Shown: positions 9,564 to 19,611 of the stretch, in pieces
How positions within the stretch are numbered: the stretch's first letter is position 1
How the letters are laid out: every line of letters begins with the position of its first letter
Assembly: GCA_009695205.1 (NCBI GenBank)
Contig: SIBK01000026.1
Span: 1 to 52,564 of the forward strand
Length of the DNA: 52,564 bases
Direction: 5' to 3'
DNA from: Pedosphaera sp.
GTDB lineage: Bacteria > Verrucomicrobiota > Verrucomicrobiia > Limisphaerales > UBA9464
The notes under the pieces: model-generated
Told to the model about the DNA's origin: nothing
Seen by the model: only the letters and a program-made list of their open reading frames with translations
Databases searched by the model: none
Made by a program: the position numbers and the translations under genes

Positions 9564-9905
9564 TTACTTTTTGTCCTTTTCCATCCCTTTGGTCGCGCAG
9601 CAGAAGGTCGAGTCATCGCCGCACAATTTGCAACTATGCTTGAGTTCGACGATGTCCCCCTTGGCGTGGCCAACGACGGTCAGGGTTGATTTACAGCCGG
9701 TGCAGGCGTGGGTGCCGATCAATTCTTTGGGCTGGTTCATGTTCATCAGCAATTCGGCACCCTTTGCACCCTGCTTCACGCGGGTGACGTATACCGTCTT
9801 ACACTTGGCGCACACCATTGCGATGGTGTCGTCCGCCTTCAGGGCGTCCGCTTGCGCCTTGGTTGCGACATTATTGAGCATGAGTAAATGCTCGCCACCT
9901 TTCAT
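9564..9905 (-). CDS. Small secreted zinc-ribbon-like protein
   Basis: This 113-residue frame carries paired cysteines spaced like zinc ribbons: CAKC, CTGC, CKLC and a final CC. It starts at an internal ATG (MKGGEHLLML). A better start is probably the ATG at 10021, which encodes a signal-like segment (MKTMISKNLLSAGMAMTMA) in another frame; a one-base shift around 9930-9990 would join it to LAAWLPGTASAGDDTKPIKP, a natural signal-peptidase site, leading into this frame. I see this as a frameshift in a secreted protein. It is the last gene of the minus-strand run behind the receiver protein and the efflux genes, so a metal-binding role is plausible but unproven. Confidence 0.55.
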   Translation of the reverse strand: MKGGEHLLMLNNVATKAQADALKADDTIAMVCAKCKTVYVTRVKQGAKGAELLMNMNQPKELIGTHACTGCKSTLTVVGHAKGDIVELKHSCKLCGDDSTFCCATKGMEKDKK

Positions 9906-10114
9906 CGGCTTTATCGGCTTCGTGTCGTCTCCAGCGCTCGCGGTTCCCGGCAGCCAAGCGGCCAGGCCATTGTCATTGCCATGCCGGCGCTCAGGAGATT
10001 TTTACTAATCATCGTCTTCATGTTGTTTTGCCTTTCGTATTTTTCTGTCTGTTGTTGTTTTTGCTTCGGGCCAACCGATTGGTTGCCCTGAAATCTGTTG
10101 CGCGGCGGATGAAC

Positions 10115-10522
10115 TTATTTGCCATCCGCGTTTCCGGGCCCATTTTTCTGCCGCGTCTTCTTCAGTGATTCGCGAACGATCTCGATCAATTTTGCCGGGC
10201 CGTCCTGCTTGGCAACGAAGGCCGCTGCGCCCGCCGCGCGAGCCAGTCGTTCCGTGCGTTGTACGTCAAACATGGTCGTCGCGACGACCGGCAGCTCTGG
10301 GGCATGCGCGCGGATCGCTTTGATGAAGTCCAACCCGCTGGACGACTTGAGTTGAATATCGGTCAGTACCAGATCGGGACGCATGGATACCACAGCGGCG
10401 AGAGCTTTCTGCGCGTCTTCCGCCTGACCACAGACGGCGAGATCCGTCTCGCATTCGAGGGCCTCCACGAGGCTGCGTCGCATCAGCGGATGGTCCTCGA
10501 TCACAAACACTCTACTTTTCAT
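10115..10522 (-). CDS. Receiver-domain-only response regulator
   Basis: A single REC domain of 135 residues with no output domain. Acidic pocket IEDHP near residue 7, phospho-acceptor aspartate in LVLTDIQLKSSSG, switch threonine in VVATTMFD, and the conserved lysine in FVAKQD. The ATG at 10522 (MKSRVFVIEDHPLMRRSL) is preferred over the earlier in-frame start at 10567 because the REC fold begins there. It lies downstream of the NarL-type regulator with a gap of about 190 bases. It may be a phosphate sink or an alternative partner of the kinase at 11440-12860. The family call is firm, the partnership inferred. Confidence 0.85.
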   Translation of the reverse strand: MKSRVFVIEDHPLMRRSLVEALECETDLAVCGQAEDAQKALAAVVSMRPDLVLTDIQLKSSSGLDFIKAIRAHAPELPVVATTMFDVQRTERLARAAGAAAFVAKQDGPAKLIEIVRESLKKTRQKNGPGNADGK

Positions 10523-10710
10523 ACTCCTGTATCCGATGGGTCGAGCGCGTCTGCGGATTGCGCCCATGGCCCGGACGGGTTGAGGTTTGTTCGCACAGCA
10601 CTTTCATTCACACGTGTCGGACTATCGCCGACGTGATCGAAAGGGGGTATAGGCAGGAAAGAATTCCAGTGTAGGGCGGGGTAGACGTGGCCAATAAGGA
10701 AAATGCCTAC

Positions 10711-11398
10711 TCAAATCTTCGACCCGTTCTGCGATGCAATCCAGCGGATGGCAACGCGGGTGAACTCCGGCGTCGTCTTGCAATCGAGCTTCTTTTTGAT
10801 GTGTCCCCGGTGCACGTCGACCATCTTCGGACTGAGGTGAAGACGCCCGGCAACTTCATCCGTGCTCCAGCCTTCACCGAAAAGGCGAAACACTTCCAAT
10901 TCACGATCAGTTAATAGCGAATCGGGCTCGCCCGCCACGTTCCCCGAAGAGCCGACCATCGAATCGAGAACCCTTGCGGACATGCGCGGGCTGAGCGCGA
11001 CCTACCACTCAAAACAGTTCGAACCGCTGCGGCGAGTTGCCCCGGTCCTTCGTGCTTCATGACGTAACCGCGCCCGCCCGCAAAACCCGCGCTGCGTAGA
11101 GCGATTTCTCCTGCATGGATACCACAAGCACAGGCAGGCTGGGATGGAGCGCCTGAATATCCTTGATAAGCTCCAGGCCGTCCTTGTCGGGCAGTCCCAT
11201 GTCCAATAACACCAAGTCCGGTTCCAGTTTCGCAATCGCTTCCATCGCCTCACGCGCTGTGCCCGCCTCGCCGTACACGGCAAAATCCGGCTCACGGCTG
11301 AGCAGGTTAGCTTGACCGCGCCGCATGAGCGGATGATCGTCAACCAGCAGAATCTTCTTCCGCGCTTCTGCGTCCGTCCTGAGCTGTTTGGGTGGCAT
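10711..11398 (-). CDS. NarL/FixJ-type response regulator, twice frameshifted
   Basis: A DNA-binding response regulator. The ATG at 11398 (MPPKQLRTDAEARKKILLVDD) has an AGGAG ten bases upstream. The receiver domain has VDDHP, phospho-aspartate LVLLDMGLPDKDG and VVSMQEKS. The frame is lost near 11065, after which GYVMKHEGPGQLAAAVRTVL (with the conserved lysine) reads in a second frame; near 11015 it shifts again into VALSPRMSARVLDSM and the LuxR-type helix-turn-helix (LTDRELEVFRLFGEG, then STDEVAGRLHLSPKMVDVHR). Both shifts would have to be repaired to make the ~227-residue protein. It follows its kinase closely. Real decay or sequence error cannot be separated from one sequence. Confidence 0.75.
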
Positions 11399-11439
11399 CG
11401 TTGTGTGGCTCCTATTTGGAAGGCATTTCACTCCTGGCG

Positions 11440-12860
11440 TCATCCGGCACTGACCCGTTCGACAACGGCTCGCGGCACGGAACAAAGCAATAAGACGCCG
11501 CCATCCGGATGCGGCTGCACGTTCAGCCGTCCACCTATCAATCTCGCGCGTTGCTCCATCGTGCGAAAGCCCAGGCCGCGAGCTGCAGGCTGAGCCGGAA
11601 AACCAATGCCATTGTCGCGCACCCTCAATTCCAGACCCGTAGACACGTGAGCCAATTCGATTGGGATCCGTTTAGCGCGGCTGTGTTTGAGCGCATTATG
11701 TATCGCCTCCTGCGCGATGCGATACAGATAATTCGCCGCTGCTTGGTTTTGGATCAATGCCGTTTTCTCACCCGTAAACGCGCAGCCGATGCGGTGCTCC
11801 GCGTTGACTCGCTCTGCCAAGTTCTCCAGTGCTTCCACCAATCCCTCCGGCGTTGCTGCGACCGAGTAAAGGTCGTGGGCAAGACTCCGTGCCTGCGCGA
11901 GTGCCGTGCTGAGCTCGTTGCAAAGTTGACCGACAGTTTCGGCTTGGGCCACATTCGCCGCTTGCAAATCGCGGTGCAACCCGTTCATCAGAAACAGCAG
12001 CCCGCCGATTTGTTGGCCCAGTCCGTCGTGCAACTCCCGGGCGATCCGCGTTCTCTCCTGTTCCGTCGCCGTCGCCACGGCCTGCTCAACTCCTGGTGCT
12101 CCGAAATATCGCGGATCATTCCAGTGAAATTCCGCCGGTCGCCCAACCGAACTTCGCTGACCGACAACTCCATCGGGAACACCGAGCCTTCCTTGCGGCG
12201 GCCCTCCAGTTCGCGATCGATCCCGGACATCATCTCTTCTCCGGTGCGAAGGGAAACGGCCGGATGCCCGGCGTAGTCTTCCCGATGCGGCGATGGCATC
12301 AGAAGACTTACGTTGCTTCCGACGACTTCATCCAGCGTATAACAAAAAATGCGACATGCCGCTGAGTTGATCGACTCCACCGTGCCGCATTCGCCAAAGG
12401 TGATGATCCCCTCGACGGCGGTTTCAACGATGGTGCGAGTGCGGAGCTCGCTTTCGCGCAACGCCTCTTCCAAACGTTTGCGCTCTGTGATGTCAGCGCG
12501 GATGGCGATGTATTGCCGGGGCTTGCCCTGCCCATCAAGGAACGGCACGAGGGTCGTGTTCACCCAATAGTGCGAACCGTCCTTCGCTCGGCTCTTGATT
12601 TCACCACGCCACACTCGTCCGTCCTCGAGGGTCGTCCAGAAATCGCGCATGAACTCCTTGGAATGGTGGCCTGAATTGACGATTCGATGGTCCTGCCCGA
12701 GCAATTCCTCCCGCGAGTATTTGGAAATCGAACAGGATCTGTCGTTTACGTATGTAATTTTGCCTCTCGCGTCCGTAATGGCAACAATGGCGTGCTCGTC
12801 CAACGCAGCCTTCAACTCGGCCAGTTCGATTTCGGGATTTGGATGAGAGGAACGTTTCAT
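11440..12860 (-). CDS. PAS-PAS sensor histidine kinase (HisKA_3), frameshifted
   Basis: A soluble NarX/LiaS-type kinase with no membrane segment. From the ATG at 12860 ([20 protein letters not shown]) two PAS domains follow: residues ~20-130 ([20 protein letters not shown]) and ~145-265 ([20 protein letters not shown]). The frame then breaks near 12091 in DISEHQEL; one missing base would join it to [20 protein letters not shown] and the rest. The HisKA_3 histidine is in [10 protein letters not shown], the N box is [11 protein letters not shown] and the G box DNGIGF, ending at 11440. The start lies 10 bases behind the cusA stop with an AGGGG site, so it is transcribed with the efflux genes. 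PAS domains suggest redox, oxygen or ligand sensing inside the cell, unlike the periplasmic metal sensor CusS. Confidence 0.8.
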
Positions 12861-12870
12861 AGAGCCCCTT

Positions 12871-15800
12871 TTACTGGACGTTCGCTTTGGTTGATTCGGC
12901 ACTCGCCGGGAGATTGCGTGCTCGAAGCCAGAGGAAAATGACAGGCGTGACAATGAGAATGTGGATGAGGCTCGAAATCATGCCGCCGATGACGGGGGTG
13001 GCGAGGGGTTTCATCACTTCCGCGCCCTGACGGTGACTCCACATGATGGGGAGCAAGCTCGCCACGATGGTCGCCACGGTCATCACCTTCGGGCGCAGGC
13101 GCAGGCGTGCTCCATCTTTCACGGCTTGGACAAGGTCATCGTAGTTGAACGCGCTGCCCCGTTCGGCCATGCGCTGCTTCACTCTCTCTTCGAGATAGAC
13201 CACCATGACAACACCTGTCTGCACCGCCGTTCCAAAGAGCGCGATATAGCCGACCCACACCGCGCCATTAAAATTGTAGCCGAGCAGCTTTTGCAGGAAG
13301 ACGCCGCCGCTGAGGGCGAACGGAACGGCGAGCATGACGTGCGCGGCTTCGAGCGCGCTGTGATATACCATGTAAAGCAGCACGAAGATAATGAGCAGCA
13401 CGGCGGGGAACACGAGTTGCATGGTCTTCACAAAGCGGCGCTGGTTCTCGTATTCGCCCGTCATCTGATAAGTCATGTTACCCCAATCGACCTTCTTGAG
13501 CGCCTGCTCGACTTCGTTTACGAACCCCCCGAGGTCACGGTCCTGAACGTTCGATTGTACGTAGGCGCGGAGGCGTCCGTTCTCGCTGGCGATCTCATTC
13601 GCACCGATTTCACGCGTGATTTTGGCAACCATTGCGAGCGGGATATAGGCAAGCGGCGGGTCGTCCGAGCTCGAGCTCATGGTATTGATGGCGGATCGAA
13701 CAACGCTGCCCGTGGCTCCACCACCCCCGGTCGTTGCGCCGCCGCTCATCGGGCTGCGTGAGGCGATGAGGATGCGGCCAATCTTCTCGATGTCGTCACG
13801 CTCGCCGCGTTCAAGGCGCACTTGAATGGGGAACCGTTCGCGGCCTTCGATGGTGACGCTGACGTTTTTGCCGCCGATGGCGACTTCAACGGCGTCGAGC
13901 ACGTCGCGGACGTTGAGGCTGTATCGAGCGAGCGCCTTCCTATCGACCTTCACATTGAGGTAAGGCTTGCCCTGCACCCGCGACGCCGAAACGCCAGCCG
14001 CGCCTGGAATTTGCTTCACCACTTTTTCGATCGCGAACGCCTTTTCCTGAATCGCGATCAGGTTGTCGCCATAGATCTTCACGCCAACCTGAGCTCGAAT
14101 GCCGGTGTAGAGCATAAGAATACGGTTTTCGATGGGCTGTAAAAACGCTGGCACATAGCCGGGCACACTCTTCATCTTCTCCGTCAACTCGGCTTTCAAT
14201 TTCTCGATCGTCATGCCCTCGCGCCATTCGGGGTTGCGGAAGACGCTCGGAATCTTGATAAAACCGAGCACGGTGCGATTCGTCGGAATCCACTCCGGCT
14301 TGAGAGTGAGGGTGGTCTCCAGCATCTCCGTTGGCGCGGGGTCGGTGGGCGTCTCGAAGCGCCCCAACTTTCCGGCGACAGTTTCGATTTCCGGCACGCT
14401 GGCGAGCACTCTGTCCTGCCATGACATGACGCGCTGAATTTCCTTGAGGCCGGTCTTGGGATGCAACACCGGCATGTAAAGCAAACTTCCCTCGTTGAGC
14501 GGCGGCATGAATTCCTTGCCTAAGCCTTGCGTTAGGTCCGCGGTGCGCTCCCAGCCCCGATCCCGCAGATCCTTCACCCACGCGTGCGGCAGTCCAAATG
14601 CTGTTAACAGGGCCGCCGCCAGCAACAGTACCGCCGCGCCCATCAGGGTCTTGCGATGGTTCAAGGCCCAATTCAGAGCGGGATCGTAGAGCTTGAGCAA
14701 GAAGTGCATTACGAGGTTATGGGATTCGCCGTGGAACGGCCCGCGAACAAGCAGGCTGCACAGGACCGGAACGAGAGTCACCGCAAGCAGCGTCGAGCCG
14801 ACCATCGCGAAAGTCTTGGTCCAGGCGAGCGGATGGAACAGCTTGCCCTCTTGCCCGGTGAGCGCGAACACCGGTACGAACGCGAGAATGATAATGGCCA
14901 TTGCGAAGAAGATGGGGCGACCCACCTGTTGGCATGCGACTAACGTCTCGTGCCATGTCTCGTCGGACGTAAGCCGGCCGCCTTTCTTTTCCTCCGCGCC
15001 CTCGCAATGGCGCAGGACGTTTTCCGTGACGACGATTGCCGCATCCACGAGCACGCCGATGGCGATGGCGATGCCGGTCAGCGACATGATGTTACTGGTG
15101 ATGCTAAATTCCCTCATTAGTAGGAATGAGATGAGAATCGAAATAGGCAGCGGCAACGTCACGATGAGGATGCTGCGGAAATGCCAGAGGAAAATAATGT
15201 GCGCGAGAGTGACGAGAATGATTTCCTCGATGAGTGCGTGCGTGAGCGTGTCAATGGTGCGATCAATCAGCTGGCTGCGGTCATAGAACGGCTTGATGGA
15301 AATGCCCGGGGGCAAGCTCTTGGAGATCTGGGCAATCTTTGCCTTCACCCGTTCGATGACGGCTTTGGCATTCCCGCCTGTGCGCATGATGACTGTGCCG
15401 CCGACCGCTTCGTGTCCGCCAATGTCGAGGGCGCCGCGCCGGAAATCGCCGCCGATTTGCACCGTGGCGATATCCTTCATATAGATGGGCGTGCCCTCGA
15501 TGGCCTTGACGGGGATGAGTTCGAGATCTTCGGTGCTCTCAACCAAACCGATGCCGCGCAGGACGAACTCAGCGCCGTTCTCCTCGATGACCTTGCCTCC
15601 GACATTGAGGTTCGCGTTTTGCACGGCTGTCATCACGTCCATGAGCGTGACGTTTGCCGCCCGCATCTTGGTGGAGGAGAGTTCGATTTGATACTGCTTC
15701 ACAAAGCCGCCGATGCTTGCGACTTCCGCCACTCCCTGCACACTGGCGAGCGGGTATCGGATATGCCAGTCCTGCACTGTGCGGAGTTTGCCGAGATCAT

Positions 15801-16266
15801 ATCCGCCGTCGGGCGCTTTCCTGGGGTCCACATCGAGATAGTATTGGTATACCCAGCCGAGGCCGGTGGCATCCGGCCCGAGCTGCGGCTTCACCCCTTC
15901 CGGCATTCCGCCCTGCAGATAATTCAATCGTTCCAAAACGCGCGTCCGCGCAAAGTACGGGTCAACATTGTCCTCGAAAATAAGAGTGAGCAGCGAAAAA
16001 CCAAACATGGAAGAGGCCCGCACATCCTTCACACCCGCCAGTCCTTGCAGGCCGGTCGAAAGGGGATACGTCACCTGGTCTTCGACTTCCTGCGGGCTGC
16101 GTCCCATCCAGTCCGCATAGACGAGCACTTGATTTTCCGTGAGGTCGGGGATGGCATCCACGGGCGTCTGGAACACCGCTCGAACGCCCAGCGCGACGAG
16201 CAGAAGCGCGCCGCAGAAAACGAGCAGGCGGTTTCGCAAACTCCATTCGATGATGCGTTGAATCAT
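12871..16266 (-). CDS. CusA/CzcA-type heavy-metal RND efflux pump
   Basis: The inner-membrane proton-driven pump of a tripartite metal exporter, 1131 residues. The N-terminus ([20 protein letters not shown]) and pore-domain sequence ([19 protein letters not shown]) are typical of HME-RND proteins. The proton-relay aspartate lies in TM4 ([14 protein letters not shown]). Methionines at [15 protein letters not shown] sit where the CusA family has metal-binding methionines, favouring Cu(I)/Ag(I), though the metal is not certain. It is somewhat longer than E. coli CusA, with insertions near [20 protein letters not shown] and a Gly/Ser-rich loop [15 protein letters not shown]. The start overlaps the cusB stop (ATGA), with GGAGG nine bases upstream. 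Confidence 0.95.
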   Translation of the reverse strand: MIQRIIEWSLRNRLLVFCGALLLVALGVRAVFQTPVDAIPDLTENQVLVYADWMGRSPQEVEDQVTYPLSTGLQGLAGVKDVRASSMFGFSLLTLIFEDNVDPYFARTRVLERLNYLQGGMPEGVKPQLGPDATGLGWVYQYYLDVDPRKAPDGGYDLGKLRTVQDWHIRYPLASVQGVAEVASIGGFVKQYQIELSSTKMRAANVTLMDVMTAVQNANLNVGGKVIEENGAEFVLRGIGLVESTEDLELIPVKAIEGTPIYMKDIATVQIGGDFRRGALDIGGHEAVGGTVIMRTGGNAKAVIERVKAKIAQISKSLPPGISIKPFYDRSQLIDRTIDTLTHALIEEIILVTLAHIIFLWHFRSILIVTLPLPISILISFLLMREFSITSNIMSLTGIAIAIGVLVDAAIVVTENVLRHCEGAEEKKGGRLTSDETWHETLVACQQVGRPIFFAMAIIILAFVPVFALTGQEGKLFHPLAWTKTFAMVGSTLLAVTLVPVLCSLLVRGPFHGESHNLVMHFLLKLYDPALNWALNHRKTLMGAAVLLLAAALLTAFGLPHAWVKDLRDRGWERTADLTQGLGKEFMPPLNEGSLLYMPVLHPKTGLKEIQRVMSWQDRVLASVPEIETVAGKLGRFETPTDPAPTEMLETTLTLKPEWIPTNRTVLGFIKIPSVFRNPEWREGMTIEKLKAELTEKMKSVPGYVPAFLQPIENRILMLYTGIRAQVGVKIYGDNLIAIQEKAFAIEKVVKQIPGAAGVSASRVQGKPYLNVKVDRKALARYSLNVRDVLDAVEVAIGGKNVSVTIEGRERFPIQVRLERGERDDIEKIGRILIASRSPMSGGATTGGGGATGSVVRSAINTMSSSSDDPPLAYIPLAMVAKITREIGANEIASENGRLRAYVQSNVQDRDLGGFVNEVEQALKKVDWGNMTYQMTGEYENQRRFVKTMQLVFPAVLLIIFVLLYMVYHSALEAAHVMLAVPFALSGGVFLQKLLGYNFNGAVWVGYIALFGTAVQTGVVMVVYLEERVKQRMAERGSAFNYDDLVQAVKDGARLRLRPKVMTVATIVASLLPIMWSHRQGAEVMKPLATPVIGGMISSLIHILIVTPVIFLWLRARNLPASAESTKANVQ

Positions 16267-17603
16267 TTCACTAAACCTCCGTACCGCAATCGTTCATCTG
16301 GACGCCCATATACGGGTTGCTGATGACGGGTTTCAGTTGCAGGCAGAGTGGAAGAGGTCACGTTCGTAGCGACGGGAGCGGGGGTGGGCTCGGCAAATGG
16401 CCGGTTCATCTCCGCCTGTCCATCAATCAGCAGATTGCCATTCACCACCACCTTGTTTCCCGCGCTCAAGCCGGAGGCCACTTCCACCAGCGCGTCACCG
16501 CGCCGACCGAGCTTGAGCACCCGCCGCGAATAGGCTCCCCTTCCCTGTTCGACATAGGCCAAGGCTTCCGGCCCGGTTTCGATGACAGCTGTGCGAGGAA
16601 CGGTCAGCACATCGGGCGCCTCCAGATGCACGAAGCCGTCCGCGTAAAGACGATGCAGCAGCAGGCGCCGCCCTTCCACCACAGGGTTTTCCAATTCGAC
16701 ACGCACCTTTGTCGAACGTGTCGCCTCGTCAAAATTGGGGTCTATAAATGTGATGCGACCCGTGAATGTCCTGCCAGGATGCGACGGGGTGGTGATGTCC
16801 ACTTTTAGCCCCGTCTTAATCCACGGCAGGTCTTGCTCGTACGCGCGGAACTGAAACCACATTGTCGAGAAGTCGGCCATTTCAAACAACCGTTCGCCCT
16901 CCTGCACGTACTGGCCTTCATAAACATTCTGAGCGACGACGGTTCCGCCGATGGGCGCGAGGATTTGCGATGTCAATTTGTCGCCGGGTTTTTGGGGCAA
17001 CGCTTCAATTTGAGCGGCAGTCAATCCCATCTGAAGCAGGCGCAACGACGTGGCGGCGCGCAACTCGCCGGTCAGCGTCCGATACTCGCGCTCGGACTGT
17101 AGTAACGTCGGGCTGTAAAACTCCACGAGTGGCTGGCCTTCCGTGACCTCGGCACCCATGAAATTGACATGAAGCTTCTGAATGCGGCCTGGTGTATAGG
17201 CCGAGAGGATCCGATGCCGAGTGGCATCATCGTCGATGATGCCCGCGACCTGCAGGGTCTTCTTCAATGGACGCACTTGCGCCTCAGCGGTCTGGACGTT
17301 TATCACCTGAATCATCGATTGAGTGAGTGGCACGACGTCGCCTCCTCCCGTCGCATCGAAACCCGCATCGCCTTCATATACGGGCGTCAGTTTCATGCCG
17401 CAGAGGGTGCATCGCCCCGGCTCGCCCGATTTTATCCACGGATGCATCGCGCTCTGGTAGTAGAGCAACTTACGCCCACCGTTGACGGGCAGCCCGGAAG
17501 TCGTTGAGGAGATCGTGCCGCCTGTGTGAAGTTTGCGCGTGGCAAACCACGTCATCGGGACGGCGACGGCGAGCGTTAGGAGAATGGCCAGGGGTGTCTT
17601 CAT
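16263..17603 (-). CDS. CusB/HlyD-type periplasmic adaptor with heavy-metal binding domain
   Basis: The membrane-fusion subunit that links the CusA-type pump to the outer-membrane channel. The ATG at 17603 (MKTPLAILLTLAVAVPMTWF) gives a single N-terminal membrane anchor; earlier in-frame starts would place it after 44 untypical residues. Residues ~45-80 hold a heavy-metal-binding domain, YYQSAMHPWIKSGEPGRC then TLCGMKLTP. Then come lipoyl/hairpin segments (HVNFMGAEVTEGQPLVEFYS; LTSQILAPIGGTVVAQNV) and beta-barrel parts (ADGFVHLEAPDVLTVPRTAV). The 446-residue length is normal. It starts 10 bases after the cusC stop and overlaps cusA by four bases, so the three are one operon. Confidence 0.93.
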   Translation of the reverse strand: MKTPLAILLTLAVAVPMTWFATRKLHTGGTISSTTSGLPVNGGRKLLYYQSAMHPWIKSGEPGRCTLCGMKLTPVYEGDAGFDATGGGDVVPLTQSMIQVINVQTAEAQVRPLKKTLQVAGIIDDDATRHRILSAYTPGRIQKLHVNFMGAEVTEGQPLVEFYSPTLLQSEREYRTLTGELRAATSLRLLQMGLTAAQIEALPQKPGDKLTSQILAPIGGTVVAQNVYEGQYVQEGERLFEMADFSTMWFQFRAYEQDLPWIKTGLKVDITTPSHPGRTFTGRITFIDPNFDEATRSTKVRVELENPVVEGRRLLLHRLYADGFVHLEAPDVLTVPRTAVIETGPEALAYVEQGRGAYSRRVLKLGRRGDALVEVASGLSAGNKVVVNGNLLIDGQAEMNRPFAEPTPAPVATNVTSSTLPATETRHQQPVYGRPDERLRYGGLVK

Positions 17604-17613
17604 GGGAAATTCA

Positions 17614-18891
17614 TCACGGGTGAGTGGTCGGTGGAACGATGGAACGAAGTGTTTCAAGCGCGGCGCGGTGGGCGGCGACGAAGCGACGTTCCTCGAGTCG
17701 CGCATTGAACAAGGAACGTTGGGATTCGAGGACATCGAGCAGGCTGGCCCTCGAGCTAATCCAGGCGTTCTGCGTCGATTCGGCCGCCTTGTGCGCGCGC
17801 GGAATCACTTCCTTCGAAATCGTGCCTGCCTGATGCGCCGAGGTCTCCGCCTCCGTGTGCGCGGCGATAGCTTCACCGCGCAGTTTGCGTCCGAGCGCCT
17901 CAACGTCCCGCTCGGCTGCGACTTGTCGGTGACGAGCGCGCTCGGTGTTGGCCCGATAGATGGAATTGTTTACCCACGGAAACGTCATCTTCGCTCCGAC
18001 GGTAGCTTGGCGAAAATCGCCGCCCGAATAGAGGCTCGACTCCACTCCAACTGAAAAAACCGGACTGCGTTCGCGCTTCACGACCTCGATTTCCGACTTT
18101 GCTATATTAGCGTTATTGAGCAGGGCCTGAAGCGACGGGTTCACCGCAACGAGGCGGCTTAACTCCCCCGTCAGCGCAGGGGTCAGGCTCGCCGATTCCT
18201 GCAATCGAAGGACCGGCCACAGTGACTCCGCCGTGCGGCCAAAGAGGATGTTGAGTTGCTGCGCCAACCGGACGCGCTGCCGTTGGGCGGAATCAATCTT
18301 CTGTCGTTCCTGGGCCACTTCGCTCTCAATACGGAACGACTCGGAGACATTGGCTTTCGGATCCTTTAGCTTTTCGCGCGCGTTCGCCGCCATGCTTTCG
18401 AGCCACGCCAATTGGATCGTTTGAATGGCGAGCATTTCATCAACGAGCGCCAACTCGACCGCGGCTTGAACGACGAGCGTTTCCAAACTCAGCTCGGCGG
18501 ACCGTGTCTCCGCTTCGAAGAGAAACCGTTCGGCCGTCGCCCTGGCCTTGCGTGCCTCGTAGAGCCTCCGGCGCGGTAACGCCTGCTCGGCCACGACAAG
18601 GATGTCGCCGTCGTCCCGGCGCTTGTTGCGCTCAGCAGCCATCACACCGAGCCCGGCTGAGGGGTCTTCCCACTGCCGGACGGTCCGGACACCCACTTCG
18701 GCCGCGAGCAAACGCGCCCGGGCAGCCGCGACGGATGGATGATTCGTGCGTACCTCGGCGCGCAGCGACTCCAGATAAGCTGTGTCGAGGAGGAGGGGCG
18801 TTTGGGCGCAGGCGGTCAGCCCCAGAGCGCTGAGGACAATCAAAATGAGTGCCGGAGCCAATAAGGCTGGCAGTATCCAGTTTGCATTCAT
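17614..18891 (-). CDS. TolC/CusC-family outer-membrane channel lipoprotein
   Basis: The outer-membrane component of the metal efflux system, 425 residues. The N-terminus ends in a lipobox-like LTAC, after which the mature protein would begin CAQTPLLLDTAYLESLRAEV. Two repeated helical outer-membrane-efflux segments follow (residues ~40-235 and ~240-420), with typical signatures such as NHPSVAAARARLLAAEVGVR, ILVVAEQALPRRRLYEARKA and TVGAKMTFPWVNNSIYRANT. It is the first of the three efflux subunits and lies 125 bases behind the Cys/His-rich gene at 19017-19529. Confidence 0.92.
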   Translation of the reverse strand: MNANWILPALLAPALILIVLSALGLTACAQTPLLLDTAYLESLRAEVRTNHPSVAAARARLLAAEVGVRTVRQWEDPSAGLGVMAAERNKRRDDGDILVVAEQALPRRRLYEARKARATAERFLFEAETRSAELSLETLVVQAAVELALVDEMLAIQTIQLAWLESMAANAREKLKDPKANVSESFRIESEVAQERQKIDSAQRQRVRLAQQLNILFGRTAESLWPVLRLQESASLTPALTGELSRLVAVNPSLQALLNNANIAKSEIEVVKRERSPVFSVGVESSLYSGGDFRQATVGAKMTFPWVNNSIYRANTERARHRQVAAERDVEALGRKLRGEAIAAHTEAETSAHQAGTISKEVIPRAHKAAESTQNAWISSRASLLDVLESQRSLFNARLEERRFVAAHRAALETLRSIVPPTTHP

Positions 18892-19016
18892 GATCTTTCA
18901 GTATTGATTTGAGATTTCAGGTGACGGACACGCGATTGTCCGTGACAAGGAGGCACGGAACGGGGGGGGGAGGACGCTGAATTCAATCCCACGCACAGGC
19001 GCGGGGCAGAATCAAC

Positions 19017-19529
19017 TTAACCGACGAAGGGGGGAGCGAGGCTACGGAACGCGGGGCCAAGGCACACCTCGGGCGTGAAGACCCAGTCGCGAGTATGAGC
19101 TTGGCATGAGAAAGAAGCTTCCCGTTGCGATTCGGGTGAATCCATTGCGAGCGAAATCAGAACGAGAAGATACAGCGTGTGAAGCGGCGGAGCGACGAGC
19201 GGTGGGGTATCACTTCCAGCCAGCAAGGTCTTCAACGTCGGGCACATCAAAGAGGTCGACGGAGCGGAAGGTGTTGGCCTGTCGTGACCATCGTGACCGT
19301 GACAGTTTTGCGCAACGGGGGACTTCGGTGAACCGTGGCAGGAGGGTCGCGCCTTGTCTCCACTCCCGTCAAAAGAGTTACAATGCAGAAAACACAGCGA
19401 TTGCGCCACGACGAACACGCCGAGCGCTAACGCCGCCAAGGAGCGCAACAACGGACTCAAGGTTTTCTGGCGCAAACACACATCCGGAAAGTAATCAATC
19501 ACCGTGCCAACCGCAACAGCAGTTCTCAT
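19017..19529 (-). CDS. Small Cys/His-rich membrane protein at the head of the efflux operon
   Basis: A 170-residue protein with two hydrophobic segments (LRSLAALALGVFVVAQSLCF at ~29-48; PLHTLYLLVLISLA at ~115-128). Between them is a loop with likely metal ligands: FLHCN, SCHGSPKSP and NCHGHDGHD, plus LMCPTLK. Small Cys/His-rich proteins of the CopL/DUF2946 kind often precede copper or zinc efflux genes, and the layout here matches, but I could not confirm the family. The position, 125 bases upstream of cusC on the same strand, suggests a role in metal binding or in controlling the efflux operon. The start at 19529 is the longest; a later valine start is possible. Confidence 0.5.
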   Translation of the reverse strand: MRTAVAVGTVIDYFPDVCLRQKTLSPLLRSLAALALGVFVVAQSLCFLHCNSFDGSGDKARPSCHGSPKSPVAQNCHGHDGHDRPTPSAPSTSLMCPTLKTLLAGSDTPPLVAPPLHTLYLLVLISLAMDSPESQREASFSCQAHTRDWVFTPEVCLGPAFRSLAPPFVG

Positions 19530-19611
19530 TTTGGAAAAGCAAGACGCCTGCCGCCACCCTGCTCTCCCCCAGGAGAGAACCCACCGAAATTACCAGCGCC
19601 CGCGTGATTCG

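Noticed and set aside
10611-10636. Bulged stem between the two response-regulator genes as a terminator
   Set aside because: Short stem interrupted by a two-base bulge, no T run; too weak to call.
11010-11040. GTTCGAA-type sequence as a possible tRNA T-arm
   Set aside because: It lies inside the NarL-type regulator gene and no cloverleaf can be formed around it.
15181-16323. 380-codon plus-strand frame opposite cusA
   Set aside because: Antisense to a well-conserved RND pump; residue composition is that of a reverse-complement shadow.
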